A stretch of DNA of 27,362 bases from RUG11237 sp964450185 (GTDB lineage Bacteria > Bacillota > Clostridia > Lachnospirales > Lachnospiraceae), in contig CAYVCL010000040.1 in assembly GCA_964450185.1 (NCBI GenBank), positions 1 to 27,362 on the forward strand. The letters are read 5' to 3'. The first letter of the stretch is position 1; each line of letters begins with the position of its first letter. Positions 1-8,028 of this stretch are shown piece after piece. The notes beneath the pieces are model-generated. The model was not told the DNA's origin. It made no database searches and worked only from the letters and a program-made list of their open reading frames with translations. Position numbers and translations under genes: made by a program.

Positions 1-25
1 TTTTGAAAAATTTGACAAAAAAAAT

Positions 26-41
26 AAGCCATAAATGGCTT
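26..41. repeat. 16-bp perfect palindrome
   Basis: AAGCCAT at 26-32 and ATGGCTT at 35-41 are exact inverted copies separated by AA. A TTGACA lies just upstream at 12-17, and a TTGAAT overlaps the right edge at 40-45. No U-tract follows, so it is not an evident terminator. It could be a protein-binding operator or a short hairpin belonging to the gene upstream of the window. The palindrome is read directly; its role is unknown. Confidence 0.4.
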
Positions 42-78
42 GAATACTAGGATTGCGTGAAAATATGTTATTATACAA

Positions 79-165
79 GTGTCAAAGACCCGTGTAGAAT
101 ACTCACGCGAAGCATTTGCAGAAGCCCAGAAAGAAAAACCATTGGGATTTTTCATGGATTTTTAA
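79..165 (+). CDS. Possible 28-residue mini-ORF (doubtful)
   Basis: A GTG at 79 opens a frame of 28 codons ending in TAA at 163-165, just before the rimP promoter. The predicted peptide is charged in its N-terminal two thirds (several Glu, Lys and Arg) and ends in an aromatic tail, GFFMDF. The same frame is closed by a TGA at 58-60, so it is not simply the tail of a gene from outside the window unless a frameshift intervened. No ribosome binding site precedes the GTG, and the only candidate promoter (TTGAAT 40-45, TATGTT 64-69, 18-bp spacer) would give an almost leaderless message. It may be a gene remnant or chance. I do not recognise a family. Confidence 0.2.
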   Translation: MSKTRVEYSREAFAEAQKEKPLGFFMDF

Positions 166-194
166 GCGGGAACACCGGAAAAAATAAAAAACAC

Positions 195-223
195 TTGAAT
201 TGAGTAATGAAAAGTGTTATACT
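195..223 (+). promoter_or_regulatory. Sigma-A promoter of the rimP-nusA-infB operon
   Basis: The -35 box is TTGAAT (195-200) and the -10 box is TATACT (218-223), with a 17-bp spacer. Transcription would begin near 230, giving a leader of about 105 bases before rimP. No other comparable promoter is visible until the end of ribF, so it probably drives the whole operon to 8011, unless further promoters lie upstream of the window. Confidence 0.8.
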
Positions 224-252
224 ACATAAGATGATTATAAAGAATGCAGCAT

Positions 253-277
253 GAGAGTGGGCGATACGTCCACTCTT
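253..277 (+). promoter_or_regulatory. Leader hairpin upstream of rimP
   Basis: AGAGTGG (254-260) pairs with CCACTCT (270-276), extended by G-U pairs at both ends, around a short loop. It is followed by the U-rich stretch TTATTTAT. It sits in the rimP operon leader about 60 bases before the GTG start and could act as an attenuator or stability element. The hairpin is seen; the regulatory role is inferred. Confidence 0.45.
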
Positions 278-335
278 ATTTATGTATTGCAGAATAAGAA
301 CTGAAACTTCCAGCATAATAGAAAGAAGGGATTAC

Positions 336-803
336 GTGTCAAAAAAGGAACAATATGAAGAAAGAACCGAAAGCCTGATTATGCCTATCATAGAGGAACA
401 TAATTTTGAACTGGTTGATGTGGAATATGTAAAAGAGGGCGGAAACTGGTATTTGAGAGCTTATATTGATAAAGAAGGCGGCATTACCGTGGATGACTGT
501 GAAGTAGTCAGCCGTGCATTGGGAGAACTGCTAGATAAAGAAGACTTTATTGAGGAAGCTTACATTCTTGAAGTGAGTTCACCGGGACTTGGAAGACCAC
601 TGAAAAAAGAAAAAGATTTTGCGCGCAGCATTGGCGAAGAAGTGGAAGTAAGAACTTATCGCGCCATCAACAAAAGCAAAGAATTTATTGGACTTTTGAA
701 AGCCTATGATAAGGAAAGTGTAACATTACAGCTGGATGAAGAAAATGAAATGACAATATCAAGAAGCGATATTGCACTGATTCGATTAGCATTTGATTTT
801 TAG
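336..803 (+). CDS. rimP: Ribosome maturation factor RimP
   Basis: RimP is a cytoplasmic protein needed for maturation of the 30S ribosomal subunit. The product has 155 residues, normal for the family, with an N-terminal alpha/beta domain containing the hallmark VSSPGLGRPL segment (near residues 80-89) and a C-terminal SH3-like domain. I chose the GTG at 336 because AAGAAGGG (323-330) lies five bases upstream and the protein then begins SKKEQYEERTESL, as RimP proteins do; an ATG at 282 in the same frame lies within the leader and has no binding site. It is the first gene of the operon, followed 31 bases later by nusA, the usual partner in Firmicutes. The identification rests on the motif and the gene order. 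Confidence 0.95.
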   Translation: MSKKEQYEERTESLIMPIIEEHNFELVDVEYVKEGGNWYLRAYIDKEGGITVDDCEVVSRALGELLDKEDFIEEAYILEVSSPGLGRPLKKEKDFARSIGEEVEVRTYRAINKSKEFIGLLKAYDKESVTLQLDEENEMTISRSDIALIRLAFDF

Positions 804-834
804 TATAAAGTTAAATTAGGAGGATAAGAAAAAA

Positions 835-1956
835 ATGAACACAGAACTTTTAGAAGCATTAAACACACTGGAAAGAGAAAAAGACATCAGCAAGGAAACT
901 ATGCTGGAAGCCATTGAAAATTCTCTTATCATTGCGTGTAAGAATCATTTCGGAAAGTCTGATAATATTAAAGTAGAAATCAATAAAGACAACGGTGAAT
1001 TCAGCGTATATGCAGAAAAAACAGTTGTAGAAGAAGTAGAAGACAATACACAGGAAATCAGTTTGGTAGATGCAAAACTTATCAATTCTAAATATGAATT
1101 GGGAGATATTGTAAATATCGAAGTAAAATCCAAAGAATTTGGTCGTATTGCAACACAGAGTGCGAAAAATGTAATTTTACAGAAAATTCGCGAAGAAGAA
1201 AGAAAAGTTCTTTACAATCAGTATTACGGAAAAGAAAAAGACGTGGTAACAGGTATTGTACAGCGTCAGGTTGGCAAAAATATTAGCATTAACCTTGGTA
1301 AGGCAGATGCTATGTTAAATGAAAACGAACAGGTAAAAGGCGAAGTATTTATGCCAACAGAAAGAATTAAAGTATATATTTTAGAAGTAAAAGATACACC
1401 TAAGGGACCACGTATTTTGGTATCCAGAACACATCCGGAATTAGTAAAACGTTTGTTCGAAGCGGAAGTGACAGAAGTAAAAGACGGAACAGTAGAAATT
1501 AAGAGCATTGCCAGAGAAGCAGGCTCCAGAACAAAGATTGCAGTATGGTCCAACAATCCGGATGTAGACCCAGTAGGTGCATGCGTTGGTATGAATGGTG
1601 CCAGAGTCAATGCCATTGTAAACGAGTTACGTGGAGAAAAGATTGATATTATCAACTGGAGCGAAAATCCGGCTGTATTGATTGAAAACGCATTAAGTCC
1701 TGCAAAAGTAGTTTCTGTAATTGCAGATGCAGATGAAAAGACAGCCAGAGTTGTGGTACCTGATTATCAGTTATCCTTAGCGATTGGTAAAGAAGGACAG
1801 AATGCAAGACTTGCAGCAAGATTAACAGGATTCAAGATTGATATTAAGAGTGAATCACAGGCAAAAGAAGCTGGTGATTTTGAAATGACAGAAACTGCAG
1901 CAGAAGAAGTGGAAACACTGGAATTTTCAGAAGAATTCAGTGAAAGTGAAGAATAA
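835..1956 (+). CDS. nusA: Transcription termination/antitermination factor NusA
   Basis: NusA binds RNA polymerase and nascent RNA and modulates pausing, termination and antitermination. The 373-residue product has the Firmicute architecture: an N-terminal polymerase-binding domain (about 1-125), an S1 domain (about 135-200, beginning VVTGIVQRQVG), KH1 around residue 250 (CVGMNGARVNAI) and KH2 with the loop IGKEGQNARLA near residue 317. The C-terminal tail after about residue 345 is strongly acidic. There are no long C-terminal acidic-repeat domains like those of the E. coli protein, which is normal in this phylum. The start ATG at 835 follows AGGAGGA with good spacing. The gene is third-party to none of its neighbours in sequence: it ends just ahead of ylxR and lies second in the operon. 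Confidence 0.97.
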   Translation: MNTELLEALNTLEREKDISKETMLEAIENSLIIACKNHFGKSDNIKVEINKDNGEFSVYAEKTVVEEVEDNTQEISLVDAKLINSKYELGDIVNIEVKSKEFGRIATQSAKNVILQKIREEERKVLYNQYYGKEKDVVTGIVQRQVGKNISINLGKADAMLNENEQVKGEVFMPTERIKVYILEVKDTPKGPRILVSRTHPELVKRLFEAEVTEVKDGTVEIKSIAREAGSRTKIAVWSNNPDVDPVGACVGMNGARVNAIVNELRGEKIDIINWSENPAVLIENALSPAKVVSVIADADEKTARVVVPDYQLSLAIGKEGQNARLAARLTGFKIDIKSESQAKEAGDFEMTETAAEEVETLEFSEEFSESEE

Positions 1957-1974
1957 AATTTGGGAAGTGATTCT

Positions 1975-2253
1975 TTGAGTACAACGAAAAAAATACCGCT
2001 CCGCAAATGCATTGGCTGTGGAGAGATGAAAGATAAACGAGAATTGCTGAGAGTGTTAAAGACAAGCGAAAATGAAATTGTACTTGACACTACCGGAAAA
2101 AAGAATGGCCGAGGAGCATATCTTTGCTATAAGCAGGAATGTTTGAGTCAGGCAGTGAAAAATAAAGGACTGGAGCGTTCATTTAAAATGCCGGTCAGCA
2201 AGGATATATACGAAAGTCTGAAAAAGGAGTTTGATGCACTTGGCACAAAATAA
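1975..2253 (+). CDS. ylxR: YlxR-family RNA-binding protein
   Basis: YlxR (DUF448) is a small basic protein with a predicted nucleic-acid-binding fold, encoded between nusA and infB in most Firmicutes. The motifs RKCIGCGEMKDKRELLRV near the N-terminus and GRGAYLC in the middle mark the family. I place the start at TTG 1975, giving 92 residues, because GGGAAGTGA (1962-1970) is a plausible ribosome binding site for it; a TTG at 1960 in frame would place that site inside the gene. Its end overlaps the next gene by 20 bases, suggesting translational coupling. The family assignment is secure; the cellular role is poorly defined in the literature I know. Confidence 0.92.
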   Translation: MSTTKKIPLRKCIGCGEMKDKRELLRVLKTSENEIVLDTTGKKNGRGAYLCYKQECLSQAVKNKGLERSFKMPVSKDIYESLKKEFDALGTK

Positions 2254-2560
2254 TAAAGTAACTTCATTGTTGGGGCTGGCAACAAAGGCAGGAAAGATAT
2301 CCAGCGGTGAATTTATGACGGAAAAAATGGTAAAAGCAGGAAAGGCATATCTTGTGATGGTAGCGGAAGATGCCTCTGATAATACCAAAAAGAAATTTGA
2401 AAATATGTGTGAATTTTATGAAGTGCCAATCTGCTTTTTCAGCGAAAAAGAAAGCTTAGGTCACGCAATGGGAAAAGAGCTTAGAGCCTCTCTTGCAGTA
2501 GTGGATGAGGGATTTGCGAAGGCAATAAAGAAGCAATTAGCACAAACAACAACTGAATAA
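2234..2560 (+). CDS. ylxQ: L7Ae-like ribosomal/K-turn protein (YlxQ)
   Basis: The product has 108 residues and belongs to the L7Ae/L30e/S12e/Gadd45 family, whose members bind kink-turn RNA. The opening segment LLGLATKAGKISSGE and the alternating alpha/beta pattern are typical of bacterial YlxQ proteins encoded before infB. The ATG at 2234 follows AAAGGAG (2223-2229), a close spacing; a TTG immediately before it (2231) is an alternative. The gene begins inside the end of ylxR, in another frame, and ends 14 bases before infB, which fits a coupled translation block. The precise RNA target here is not known. Confidence 0.9.
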   Translation: MHLAQNNKVTSLLGLATKAGKISSGEFMTEKMVKAGKAYLVMVAEDASDNTKKKFENMCEFYEVPICFFSEKESLGHAMGKELRASLAVVDEGFAKAIKKQLAQTTTE

Positions 2561-2574
2561 TGGAGGTATTAAGT

Positions 2575-4776
2575 ATGTCAAAAATGCGAGTACATGAATT
2601 GGCAAAAGAATTAGCCAAAGAAAGCAAAGAGATAATAAATATATTAAGAGAACAAGGCATAGAAAAGAAAACTATGAGCTGTGTAGAAGATAATGAAATA
2701 GCACTTGTAAAGAAAGCACTGGGGATAGGTGTAGAAGAAAGAAAAAGTGAACCACAGCAGGAAAAGAAAAATATTACTCAGGTATTTAATCCGCAAAATA
2801 GCCAGAATCCAAAGAACGAAAAGAAAAATGCACAGAATAAGAGCGGCGGAAAAGATAATAAAAAACCACAGGATAATAACGGCAAAAAGCAGGATAATAA
2901 TAAAGGAAACAAAAACGATAAAAAAGATAAAGCAAAAGAACAGAATAATCAGGGAAAACAAGGAAAGCAGGATAATAAGAATAATGCCCAGCCAAAAGCT
3001 GTTGCAGCGGAAAAAGAAGAAACTATTAAGACGATTACAATTCCGGAAAATCTTACGATCAAAGAACTTGCAGATAAGTTAAAGGTTCCACCAGCAGCAC
3101 TTGTGAAAAAGTTGTTTATGCAGGGAACAATGGTTACTGTGAATCAGGAAATCGATTTCAATATGGCAGAAGAAATCGCATTAGAATACAATGTAATCTG
3201 CGAACCGGAAGAAAAGGTAGATGTAATTGCTGAACTTTTAAAGGAAGAAGAAGAAAACGAAGCAGAGTTAGTTGCAAGACCACCGGTAGTATGTGTTATG
3301 GGGCATGTAGACCATGGTAAAACATCACTTCTGGATGCTATCCGTGATACTAATATCAGTGATAGAGAAGCAGGTGGTATCACACAGCATATCGGTGCTT
3401 ATGTGGTACAGTGCAACGGACAAAACATTACATTCCTTGATACTCCAGGACACGAAGCATTTACAGCAATGCGTATGCGTGGTGCAAATGCAACAGATAT
3501 TGCGATTTTGGTAGTAGCTGCCGATGACGGTGTTATGCCACAGACCATCGAAGCGATTAACCATGCCAAAGCAGCTGGAACAGAAATCATTGTTGCAATC
3601 AACAAGATTGATAAGCCAAGTGCAAATATCGAAAGAGTAAAACAGGAGCTTTCCGAACACGAACTGATTGCAGAAGACTGGGGTGGAAGCACCATTTTCG
3701 TACCAGTTTCCGCACGTACACGAGAAGGTATCGAAGAATTGTTGGAAATGATTCTGTTAACAGCAGAAGTAAGCGAATTAAAGGCAAATCCAAAACGTGC
3801 AGCCAGAGGTCTTGTTATCGAAGGTGAATTGGACAAAGGAAAAGGTCCGGTTGCTACTGTATTAGTACAGAAGGGAACATTAAGAGTAGGTGACCCAATC
3901 GCGGCTGGTTCCTGTTATGGTAAAGTACGTGCCATGATGGATGATAAGGGAAGACGTGTGAAAGAAGCAGGTCCATCTACACCAGTAGAAATCTTAGGTT
4001 TAAGCGATGTGCCGAATGCAGGAGAAATTTTCGTGTCCCCTGCATCTGACAAAGAAGCAAGAAACTTTGCAGAAACATTTATTTCTGAAGGCAGAGAAAG
4101 AATGTTGGAAGAAACTAAGAATAAGATGTCCTTAGACGATTTATTCTCACAGATTCAGGCAGGTAATGTAAAAGAATTGAACATTATCGTAAAAGCAGAC
4201 GTACAGGGTTCTGTAGAAGCAGTAAAACAGAGTCTTGTGAAGCTTTCCAACGAAGAAGTTGTAGTAAAAGTAATCCATGGCGGTGTAGGTGCTGTAACAG
4301 AATCTGACGTAAGTCTTGCAGCAGCTTCCAATGCAATTATTATCGGATTCAATGTAAGACCGGACCCGGTTGCAAAAGCTACTGCTGACAGAGAAGGTGT
4401 AGACTTAAGATTATACCGTGTTATCTACAATGCAATCGAAGATGTAGAAGCAGCTATGAAGGGTATGTTAGAACCAATCTACGAAGAAAAAGTAATTGGT
4501 CATGCAGAAGTTCGCCAGACATTCAAAGCTTCCGGTGTTGGTACTATCGCAGGTTCTTATGTATTAGACGGTGTATTTGAAAGAGATTGTCTTACACGTA
4601 TTACAAGAGATGGCGATTTGATTTTCGAAGGAGCCTTAGCTTCTCTTAAGAGATTTAAGGATGATGTAAAAGAAGTAAAAACAGGATACGAGTGTGGTCT
4701 TGTATTTGAAAAATTCAATGATTTAAAAGAAGGCGACATAGTAGAAGCTTATAAAATGGTAGAGGTGCCAAGATAA
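2575..4776 (+). CDS. infB: Translation initiation factor IF-2
   Basis: IF-2 is the GTPase that brings initiator tRNA to the 30S subunit and promotes subunit joining. The 733-residue product has an IF2-N module at 1-50, a low-complexity linker rich in Lys, Asn and Gln (about 60-150), a second IF2-N module (about 155-215), and the GTPase domain: GHVDHGKT at about 243-250, DTPGHEAF, NKID and SAR motifs, then the beta-barrel and C-terminal fMet-tRNA-binding domains. ATG 2575 is chosen since TGGAGG (2561-2566) precedes it by eight bases; an in-frame ATG at 2560 overlaps that site. The stop overlaps the rbfA start by one base. The linker is unusually biased but such linkers vary widely in this family. 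Confidence 0.98.
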   Translation: MSKMRVHELAKELAKESKEIINILREQGIEKKTMSCVEDNEIALVKKALGIGVEERKSEPQQEKKNITQVFNPQNSQNPKNEKKNAQNKSGGKDNKKPQDNNGKKQDNNKGNKNDKKDKAKEQNNQGKQGKQDNKNNAQPKAVAAEKEETIKTITIPENLTIKELADKLKVPPAALVKKLFMQGTMVTVNQEIDFNMAEEIALEYNVICEPEEKVDVIAELLKEEEENEAELVARPPVVCVMGHVDHGKTSLLDAIRDTNISDREAGGITQHIGAYVVQCNGQNITFLDTPGHEAFTAMRMRGANATDIAILVVAADDGVMPQTIEAINHAKAAGTEIIVAINKIDKPSANIERVKQELSEHELIAEDWGGSTIFVPVSARTREGIEELLEMILLTAEVSELKANPKRAARGLVIEGELDKGKGPVATVLVQKGTLRVGDPIAAGSCYGKVRAMMDDKGRRVKEAGPSTPVEILGLSDVPNAGEIFVSPASDKEARNFAETFISEGRERMLEETKNKMSLDDLFSQIQAGNVKELNIIVKADVQGSVEAVKQSLVKLSNEEVVVKVIHGGVGAVTESDVSLAAASNAIIIGFNVRPDPVAKATADREGVDLRLYRVIYNAIEDVEAAMKGMLEPIYEEKVIGHAEVRQTFKASGVGTIAGSYVLDGVFERDCLTRITRDGDLIFEGALASLKRFKDDVKEVKTGYECGLVFEKFNDLKEGDIVEAYKMVEVPR

Positions 4777-5126
4777 TGAGAAAAAACAGCATTAAGAATA
4801 CAAGAATTAATGGAGAAGTACTTAAAGAATTAAGTAATATTATTCGAAATGAAATAAAAGATCCGCGTATTCACCCAATGACAAGTGTGGTATCTGTGGA
4901 AGTTGCTCCAGATTTAAAGAGTGCAAAAGCATATATCAGTGTTCTTGGTGATGAAGAAGCGAAAGCAAATACAATCAAAGGGTTAAAGAGTGCTGCAGGA
5001 GTTATCCGCAGCAAACTTGCCCATTCCATCAATTTGAGAAATACACCGGAAATTACATTCATATTGGATCAGTCCATTGAATACGGTGTAAACATGGCAA
5101 AATTAATTGATGATGTAAATAAATAG
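4776..5126 (+). CDS. rbfA: Ribosome-binding factor A
   Basis: RbfA is a cold-shock-associated protein with a KH-like fold that binds the 30S subunit during 16S rRNA maturation. The product has 116 residues, the expected size. The segments IIRNEIKDPRI (near residue 22) and AKAYISVLGD (near 50) are typical of the family. Its ATG overlaps the infB stop codon (ATAATG), indicating translational coupling, with GAGGTG upstream inside infB as the ribosome binding site. A strong hairpin begins right at its stop codon. Confidence 0.96.
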   Translation: MRKNSIKNTRINGEVLKELSNIIRNEIKDPRIHPMTSVVSVEVAPDLKSAKAYISVLGDEEAKANTIKGLKSAAGVIRSKLAHSINLRNTPEITFILDQSIEYGVNMAKLIDDVNK

Positions 5127-5147
5127 GTTCCCCTCTTTTGGGGAACC
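5126..5147 (+). other. Intercistronic hairpin between rbfA and nrnA
   Basis: GGTTCCCC (5126-5133) and GGGGAACC (5140-5147) form a perfect 8-bp GC-rich stem with a six-base loop. The next bases are AAAAGAAAAG rather than a U-tract, so it is not a canonical terminator on this strand. It may protect or process the operon mRNA, or pause polymerase. The structure is seen; the role is inferred. Confidence 0.5.
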
Positions 5148-5186
5148 AAAAGAAAAGTAAGAGTATATATGAAGGGGTGGAAACAT

Positions 5187-6146
5187 ATGAATAATCTTGA
5201 AAACATGCTTTCTGGCGTGAAAAGCGTAGCAATCAGCGGTCATGTAAGACCGGACGGTGACTGTGTAGGTTCCTGTCTTGGATTGTACAATTACATAAAG
5301 GAGAATTTTCAGGACATTCAGGTAACGGTATATTTAGAACAGCCATCAAAGGTGTTTGGCTTTTTACAGGGAGCAGAGAATATTTGCAGTGAAGATGGGA
5401 AAGATGCATCATACGATTTATTTTTCGCATTGGACTGTGGTGATAAAGAAAGACTGGGGAAATTTGCAAAATATTTTGATGCAGCCAGTCATACCATTTG
5501 CATAGACCATCATATCAGCAATGTGGGATTTGCAGATGAAAATTATATCAAAGGGGAACTGAGTTCTACCTGCGAATTTTTATGTGAATTTATGGACGCG
5601 GATAAAATCAGCGTAGAAGCAGCAAAATGTTTGTATACGGGAATTGCCCATGACACCGGTGTATTCCAGTATTCCAACACAACATCCAAGACTTTAAATA
5701 CCGTTGGAATGTTAATTGATAAAGGATTCGATTTTACGAAGATAATTGATGAAACCATTTATCAGAAAACATACAAACAAAAACAGATTACAGGCCGTGC
5801 ATTGTTAGAAAGTATTATGGTGCTGAATGGCAAGGTGATTTTTAGCGTAGTCCATGAGAAAGACATGGAATTTTATGGCGTGACACCGCAGGATTTGGAT
5901 GGTATTGTAAGCCAGCTTCGCACCACAGAAGGGGTGGAAGTTGCCATTTTCCTATATGAATTATCACCACAAGTATACAAAGTAAGTATGCGCTCCAATC
6001 AGTATGTAAATGTCAGTGAAATTGCGGGATATTTCGGTGGCGGAGGTCACATTAGAGCGGCAGGCTGCACTATGCAGGGAAGTATGCATGATGTTATCAA
6101 TAACCTGACAGGGCATATTGAAAAACAGCTTCCGGCTGAAAATTAA
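5187..6146 (+). CDS. nrnA: DHH-family nanoRNase/pAp phosphatase (NrnA-like)
   Basis: NrnA-type enzymes degrade 2-5 nt RNA fragments, and many also dephosphorylate pAp, using divalent metal in the cytoplasm. The 319-residue product carries the DHH motifs in order: GHVRPDGDCVGS (residues 18-29), ALDCGD (about 87), CIDHH (about 113) and GIAHDTG (about 150), and the DHHA1 motif GGGGHIRAAGC near 286. The ATG at 5187 follows AAGGGGTGG; an in-frame ATG at 5169 lies before that site and is less likely. It lies between rbfA and truB, the common clostridial arrangement. Some members act instead on cyclic dinucleotide products (GdpP-like DHH), but there is no membrane or GGDEF part here. Confidence 0.92.
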   Translation: MNNLENMLSGVKSVAISGHVRPDGDCVGSCLGLYNYIKENFQDIQVTVYLEQPSKVFGFLQGAENICSEDGKDASYDLFFALDCGDKERLGKFAKYFDAASHTICIDHHISNVGFADENYIKGELSSTCEFLCEFMDADKISVEAAKCLYTGIAHDTGVFQYSNTTSKTLNTVGMLIDKGFDFTKIIDETIYQKTYKQKQITGRALLESIMVLNGKVIFSVVHEKDMEFYGVTPQDLDGIVSQLRTTEGVEVAIFLYELSPQVYKVSMRSNQYVNVSEIAGYFGGGGHIRAAGCTMQGSMHDVINNLTGHIEKQLPAEN

Positions 6147-6164
6147 GATAAAGAGGAAAGTAAC

Positions 6165-7067
6165 GTGTACAACGGAATCATAAATGTTTATAAAGAAAAA
6201 GGTTTTACCTCCCATGATGTGGTGGCGAAACTGAGAGGAATATTAAAACAGAAAAAAATAGGTCATACCGGAACTTTAGACCCGGAAGCCGAAGGAGTTT
6301 TGCCGGTTTGTGTAGGAAAGGCAACCAAGCTTTGCGATTTGCTCACAGACAAAGATAAAACTTATGAGGCATGTCTTAGACTGGGAATCCAGACAGATAC
6401 ACAGGACATGACAGGAAAAGTTTTAAAAGAAGCAGAGGTGTCCGTTTCGGAAGAAGAAGTGAAAGAAGCAATCCTTTCATTTGTAGGTGATTATGATCAG
6501 ATTCCGCCTATGTATTCAGCGCTGAAAGTAAACGGCAAAAAACTTTATGAATATGCCAGAGAAGGAATCGAAGTGGTACGTGAGCCGAGAAAGGTAACGA
6601 TTTATTCCATAGAGATAAAAAAAATAGAACTTCCGAGAGTATGGTTTAGCGTGGAATGTTCCAAGGGAACCTACATCCGTACTTTATGTAATGATATCGG
6701 TGAAAAACTGGGATGTTTGGGATGCATGGAAACATTAATGCGAACCAGAGCAAGCGTTTTTAAACTGGAAAACAGTTTAAAACTTTCCGAAATTGAACAG
6801 CTAAGAGATGAAAATAAAATAGATACTGTGCTTTATCCAATGGATGCCATGTTTCAGCATATGGCAGGTGTTGTGGTAAAGGAGCAGTTTCATAAATTAT
6901 TATATAATGGAAATCCACTGTCCTTGGATTTTCTGGAAGAAAATGATAAGAAAAGTAAACAGATTCGTGTTTATGATAAAGCAAATCATTTTATAGGAAT
7001 TTATAGTTGGGACGAAAAAAAGAAGCAGTATCAACCGGTAAAATTATTTTTGCCGGTAGAAGACTGA
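6165..7067 (+). CDS. truB: tRNA pseudouridine(55) synthase TruB
   Basis: TruB isomerises U55 to pseudouridine in the T-arm of elongator tRNAs. The 300-residue product contains the catalytic motif GHTGTLDPEAEGVLPV, with the nucleophilic aspartate at residue 39, and the conserved KxGxKLYEYAREG and SKGTYIRTLCNDIG segments. The C-terminal part (about 245-300) would be the PUA-like extension. It starts with GTG at 6165 after GAGGAAAG. It lies 18 bases after nrnA and 26 before ribF, in the same operon. Confidence 0.97.
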   Translation: MYNGIINVYKEKGFTSHDVVAKLRGILKQKKIGHTGTLDPEAEGVLPVCVGKATKLCDLLTDKDKTYEACLRLGIQTDTQDMTGKVLKEAEVSVSEEEVKEAILSFVGDYDQIPPMYSALKVNGKKLYEYAREGIEVVREPRKVTIYSIEIKKIELPRVWFSVECSKGTYIRTLCNDIGEKLGCLGCMETLMRTRASVFKLENSLKLSEIEQLRDENKIDTVLYPMDAMFQHMAGVVVKEQFHKLLYNGNPLSLDFLEENDKKSKQIRVYDKANHFIGIYSWDEKKKQYQPVKLFLPVED

Positions 7068-7093
7068 ATGTGACAGGCAAAAGGAAATAAAAA

Positions 7094-8011
7094 ATGGAAT
7101 ATATCAAAGGTACAACAGAATTTAATATAGATGGTGAAAGCGTGGTAACCCTTGGAAAATTTGATGGTATTCACAGGGGACACAATAAGCTGTTACAAAA
7201 AGTGAAGGAATTAGCTGGAACTAACTACAAAACAGTAGTTTTCACCTTTGCTGTACATCCAACAGCCTATTTAAAGGGCGATAAACCAAAGAGCCTGATG
7301 ACCAACCGGGAGAGATATGAATACCTTTCTCAAGGTGGATATGATTATTTGATTGAATGTCCTTTTGTAGAAAAAATTGCTTCCATGGAACCGGAAGATT
7401 TTGTGGAAGAAGTATTGATAAAACAGTTGCAGACAGCTCATGTGGTAGTAGGACCTGATTTTCACTTCGGTCACGGAAGAAGGGGAAATACAGACACTTT
7501 GAAAAAATATGAGCGTCATGGCTGCTTTCAGGTACACATAGTGACGAAAGAAACCTATGAAGGGCAGGACATCAGTTCTACACTGGTGCGAAGCGAAGTG
7601 GAAATGGGAAGAATGGAAGAAGTTACCGAACTTTTAGGACATCCTTTTACCATTGTTGGAGAAGTGGAATATGGAAGACAGCTTGGAAGAACCCTTGGAA
7701 TTCCAACCACCAATATTATGCCTCCGGACAATAAGCTTCTGCCGCCGTACGGTGTGTATTTTACCAGAACCATAGTGGATGGTGTATCTTATAAAGGCAT
7801 TACCAATATCGGCTGTAAGCCTACCATTGCAGAGGAATTAAGACGAGGGGTAGAAACCTTTCTCTTTGATTTTTCCGGCGATTTATATGGGAAAGTGCTT
7901 ACCGTAGAATTATACAAATATCAGCGCCCGGAAATGAAATTTAAAGATGTACAGGCATTAAAAGAACAAATGGAACAAGATATTGAAAAGGCTAAGAATT
8001 ATGAATATTAA
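7094..8011 (+). CDS. ribF: Bifunctional riboflavin kinase / FAD synthetase
   Basis: RibF phosphorylates riboflavin to FMN and adenylates FMN to FAD. The 305-residue product has the N-terminal nucleotidyltransferase domain (about 1-175), with TLGKFDGIHRGH (residues 16-27) supplying the HxGH-like motif, and the C-terminal riboflavin kinase domain (about 180-300) with LGIPTTNI as its PTxN motif and PYGVYF following. A typical ribosome binding site, AAAAGGAAAT, precedes ATG 7094. The gene closes the operon, and the stem of the transcription terminator is embedded in its last eight codons. Pairing of truB with ribF is common in bacteria. Confidence 0.97.
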   Translation: MEYIKGTTEFNIDGESVVTLGKFDGIHRGHNKLLQKVKELAGTNYKTVVFTFAVHPTAYLKGDKPKSLMTNRERYEYLSQGGYDYLIECPFVEKIASMEPEDFVEEVLIKQLQTAHVVVGPDFHFGHGRRGNTDTLKKYERHGCFQVHIVTKETYEGQDISSTLVRSEVEMGRMEEVTELLGHPFTIVGEVEYGRQLGRTLGIPTTNIMPPDNKLLPPYGVYFTRTIVDGVSYKGITNIGCKPTIAEELRRGVETFLFDFSGDLYGKVLTVELYKYQRPEMKFKDVQALKEQMEQDIEKAKNYEY

Positions 8012-8028
8012 TTCTTAGCCTTGTTTTT
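7988..8028 (+). terminator. Rho-independent terminator overlapping the ribF end
   Basis: Bases 7988-8001 pair perfectly with 8009-8022 (14 bp, including GGCTAAGAATTA), with a seven-base loop and then TTGTTTTT. The upstream arm is coding sequence of ribF. Read from the other strand the stem is followed by CTTTTCAATA, so it may also serve the convergent gene ending at 8027. Confidence 0.88.

Noticed and set aside
282..335. Longer RimP start at ATG 282
   Set aside because: It has no ribosome binding site and overlaps the leader, whereas GTG 336 has one and gives the usual N-terminus.
2644..3082. Several open frames on both strands over the IF-2 linker
   Set aside because: They come from the low-complexity Lys/Asn/Gln codons (AAA, AAT, CAG) of infB. 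They have no ribosome binding sites and no protein-like composition.
3325..3836. Long minus-strand frames inside the IF-2 GTPase domain
   Set aside because: They are antisense shadows of a strongly conserved gene and lack start signals.
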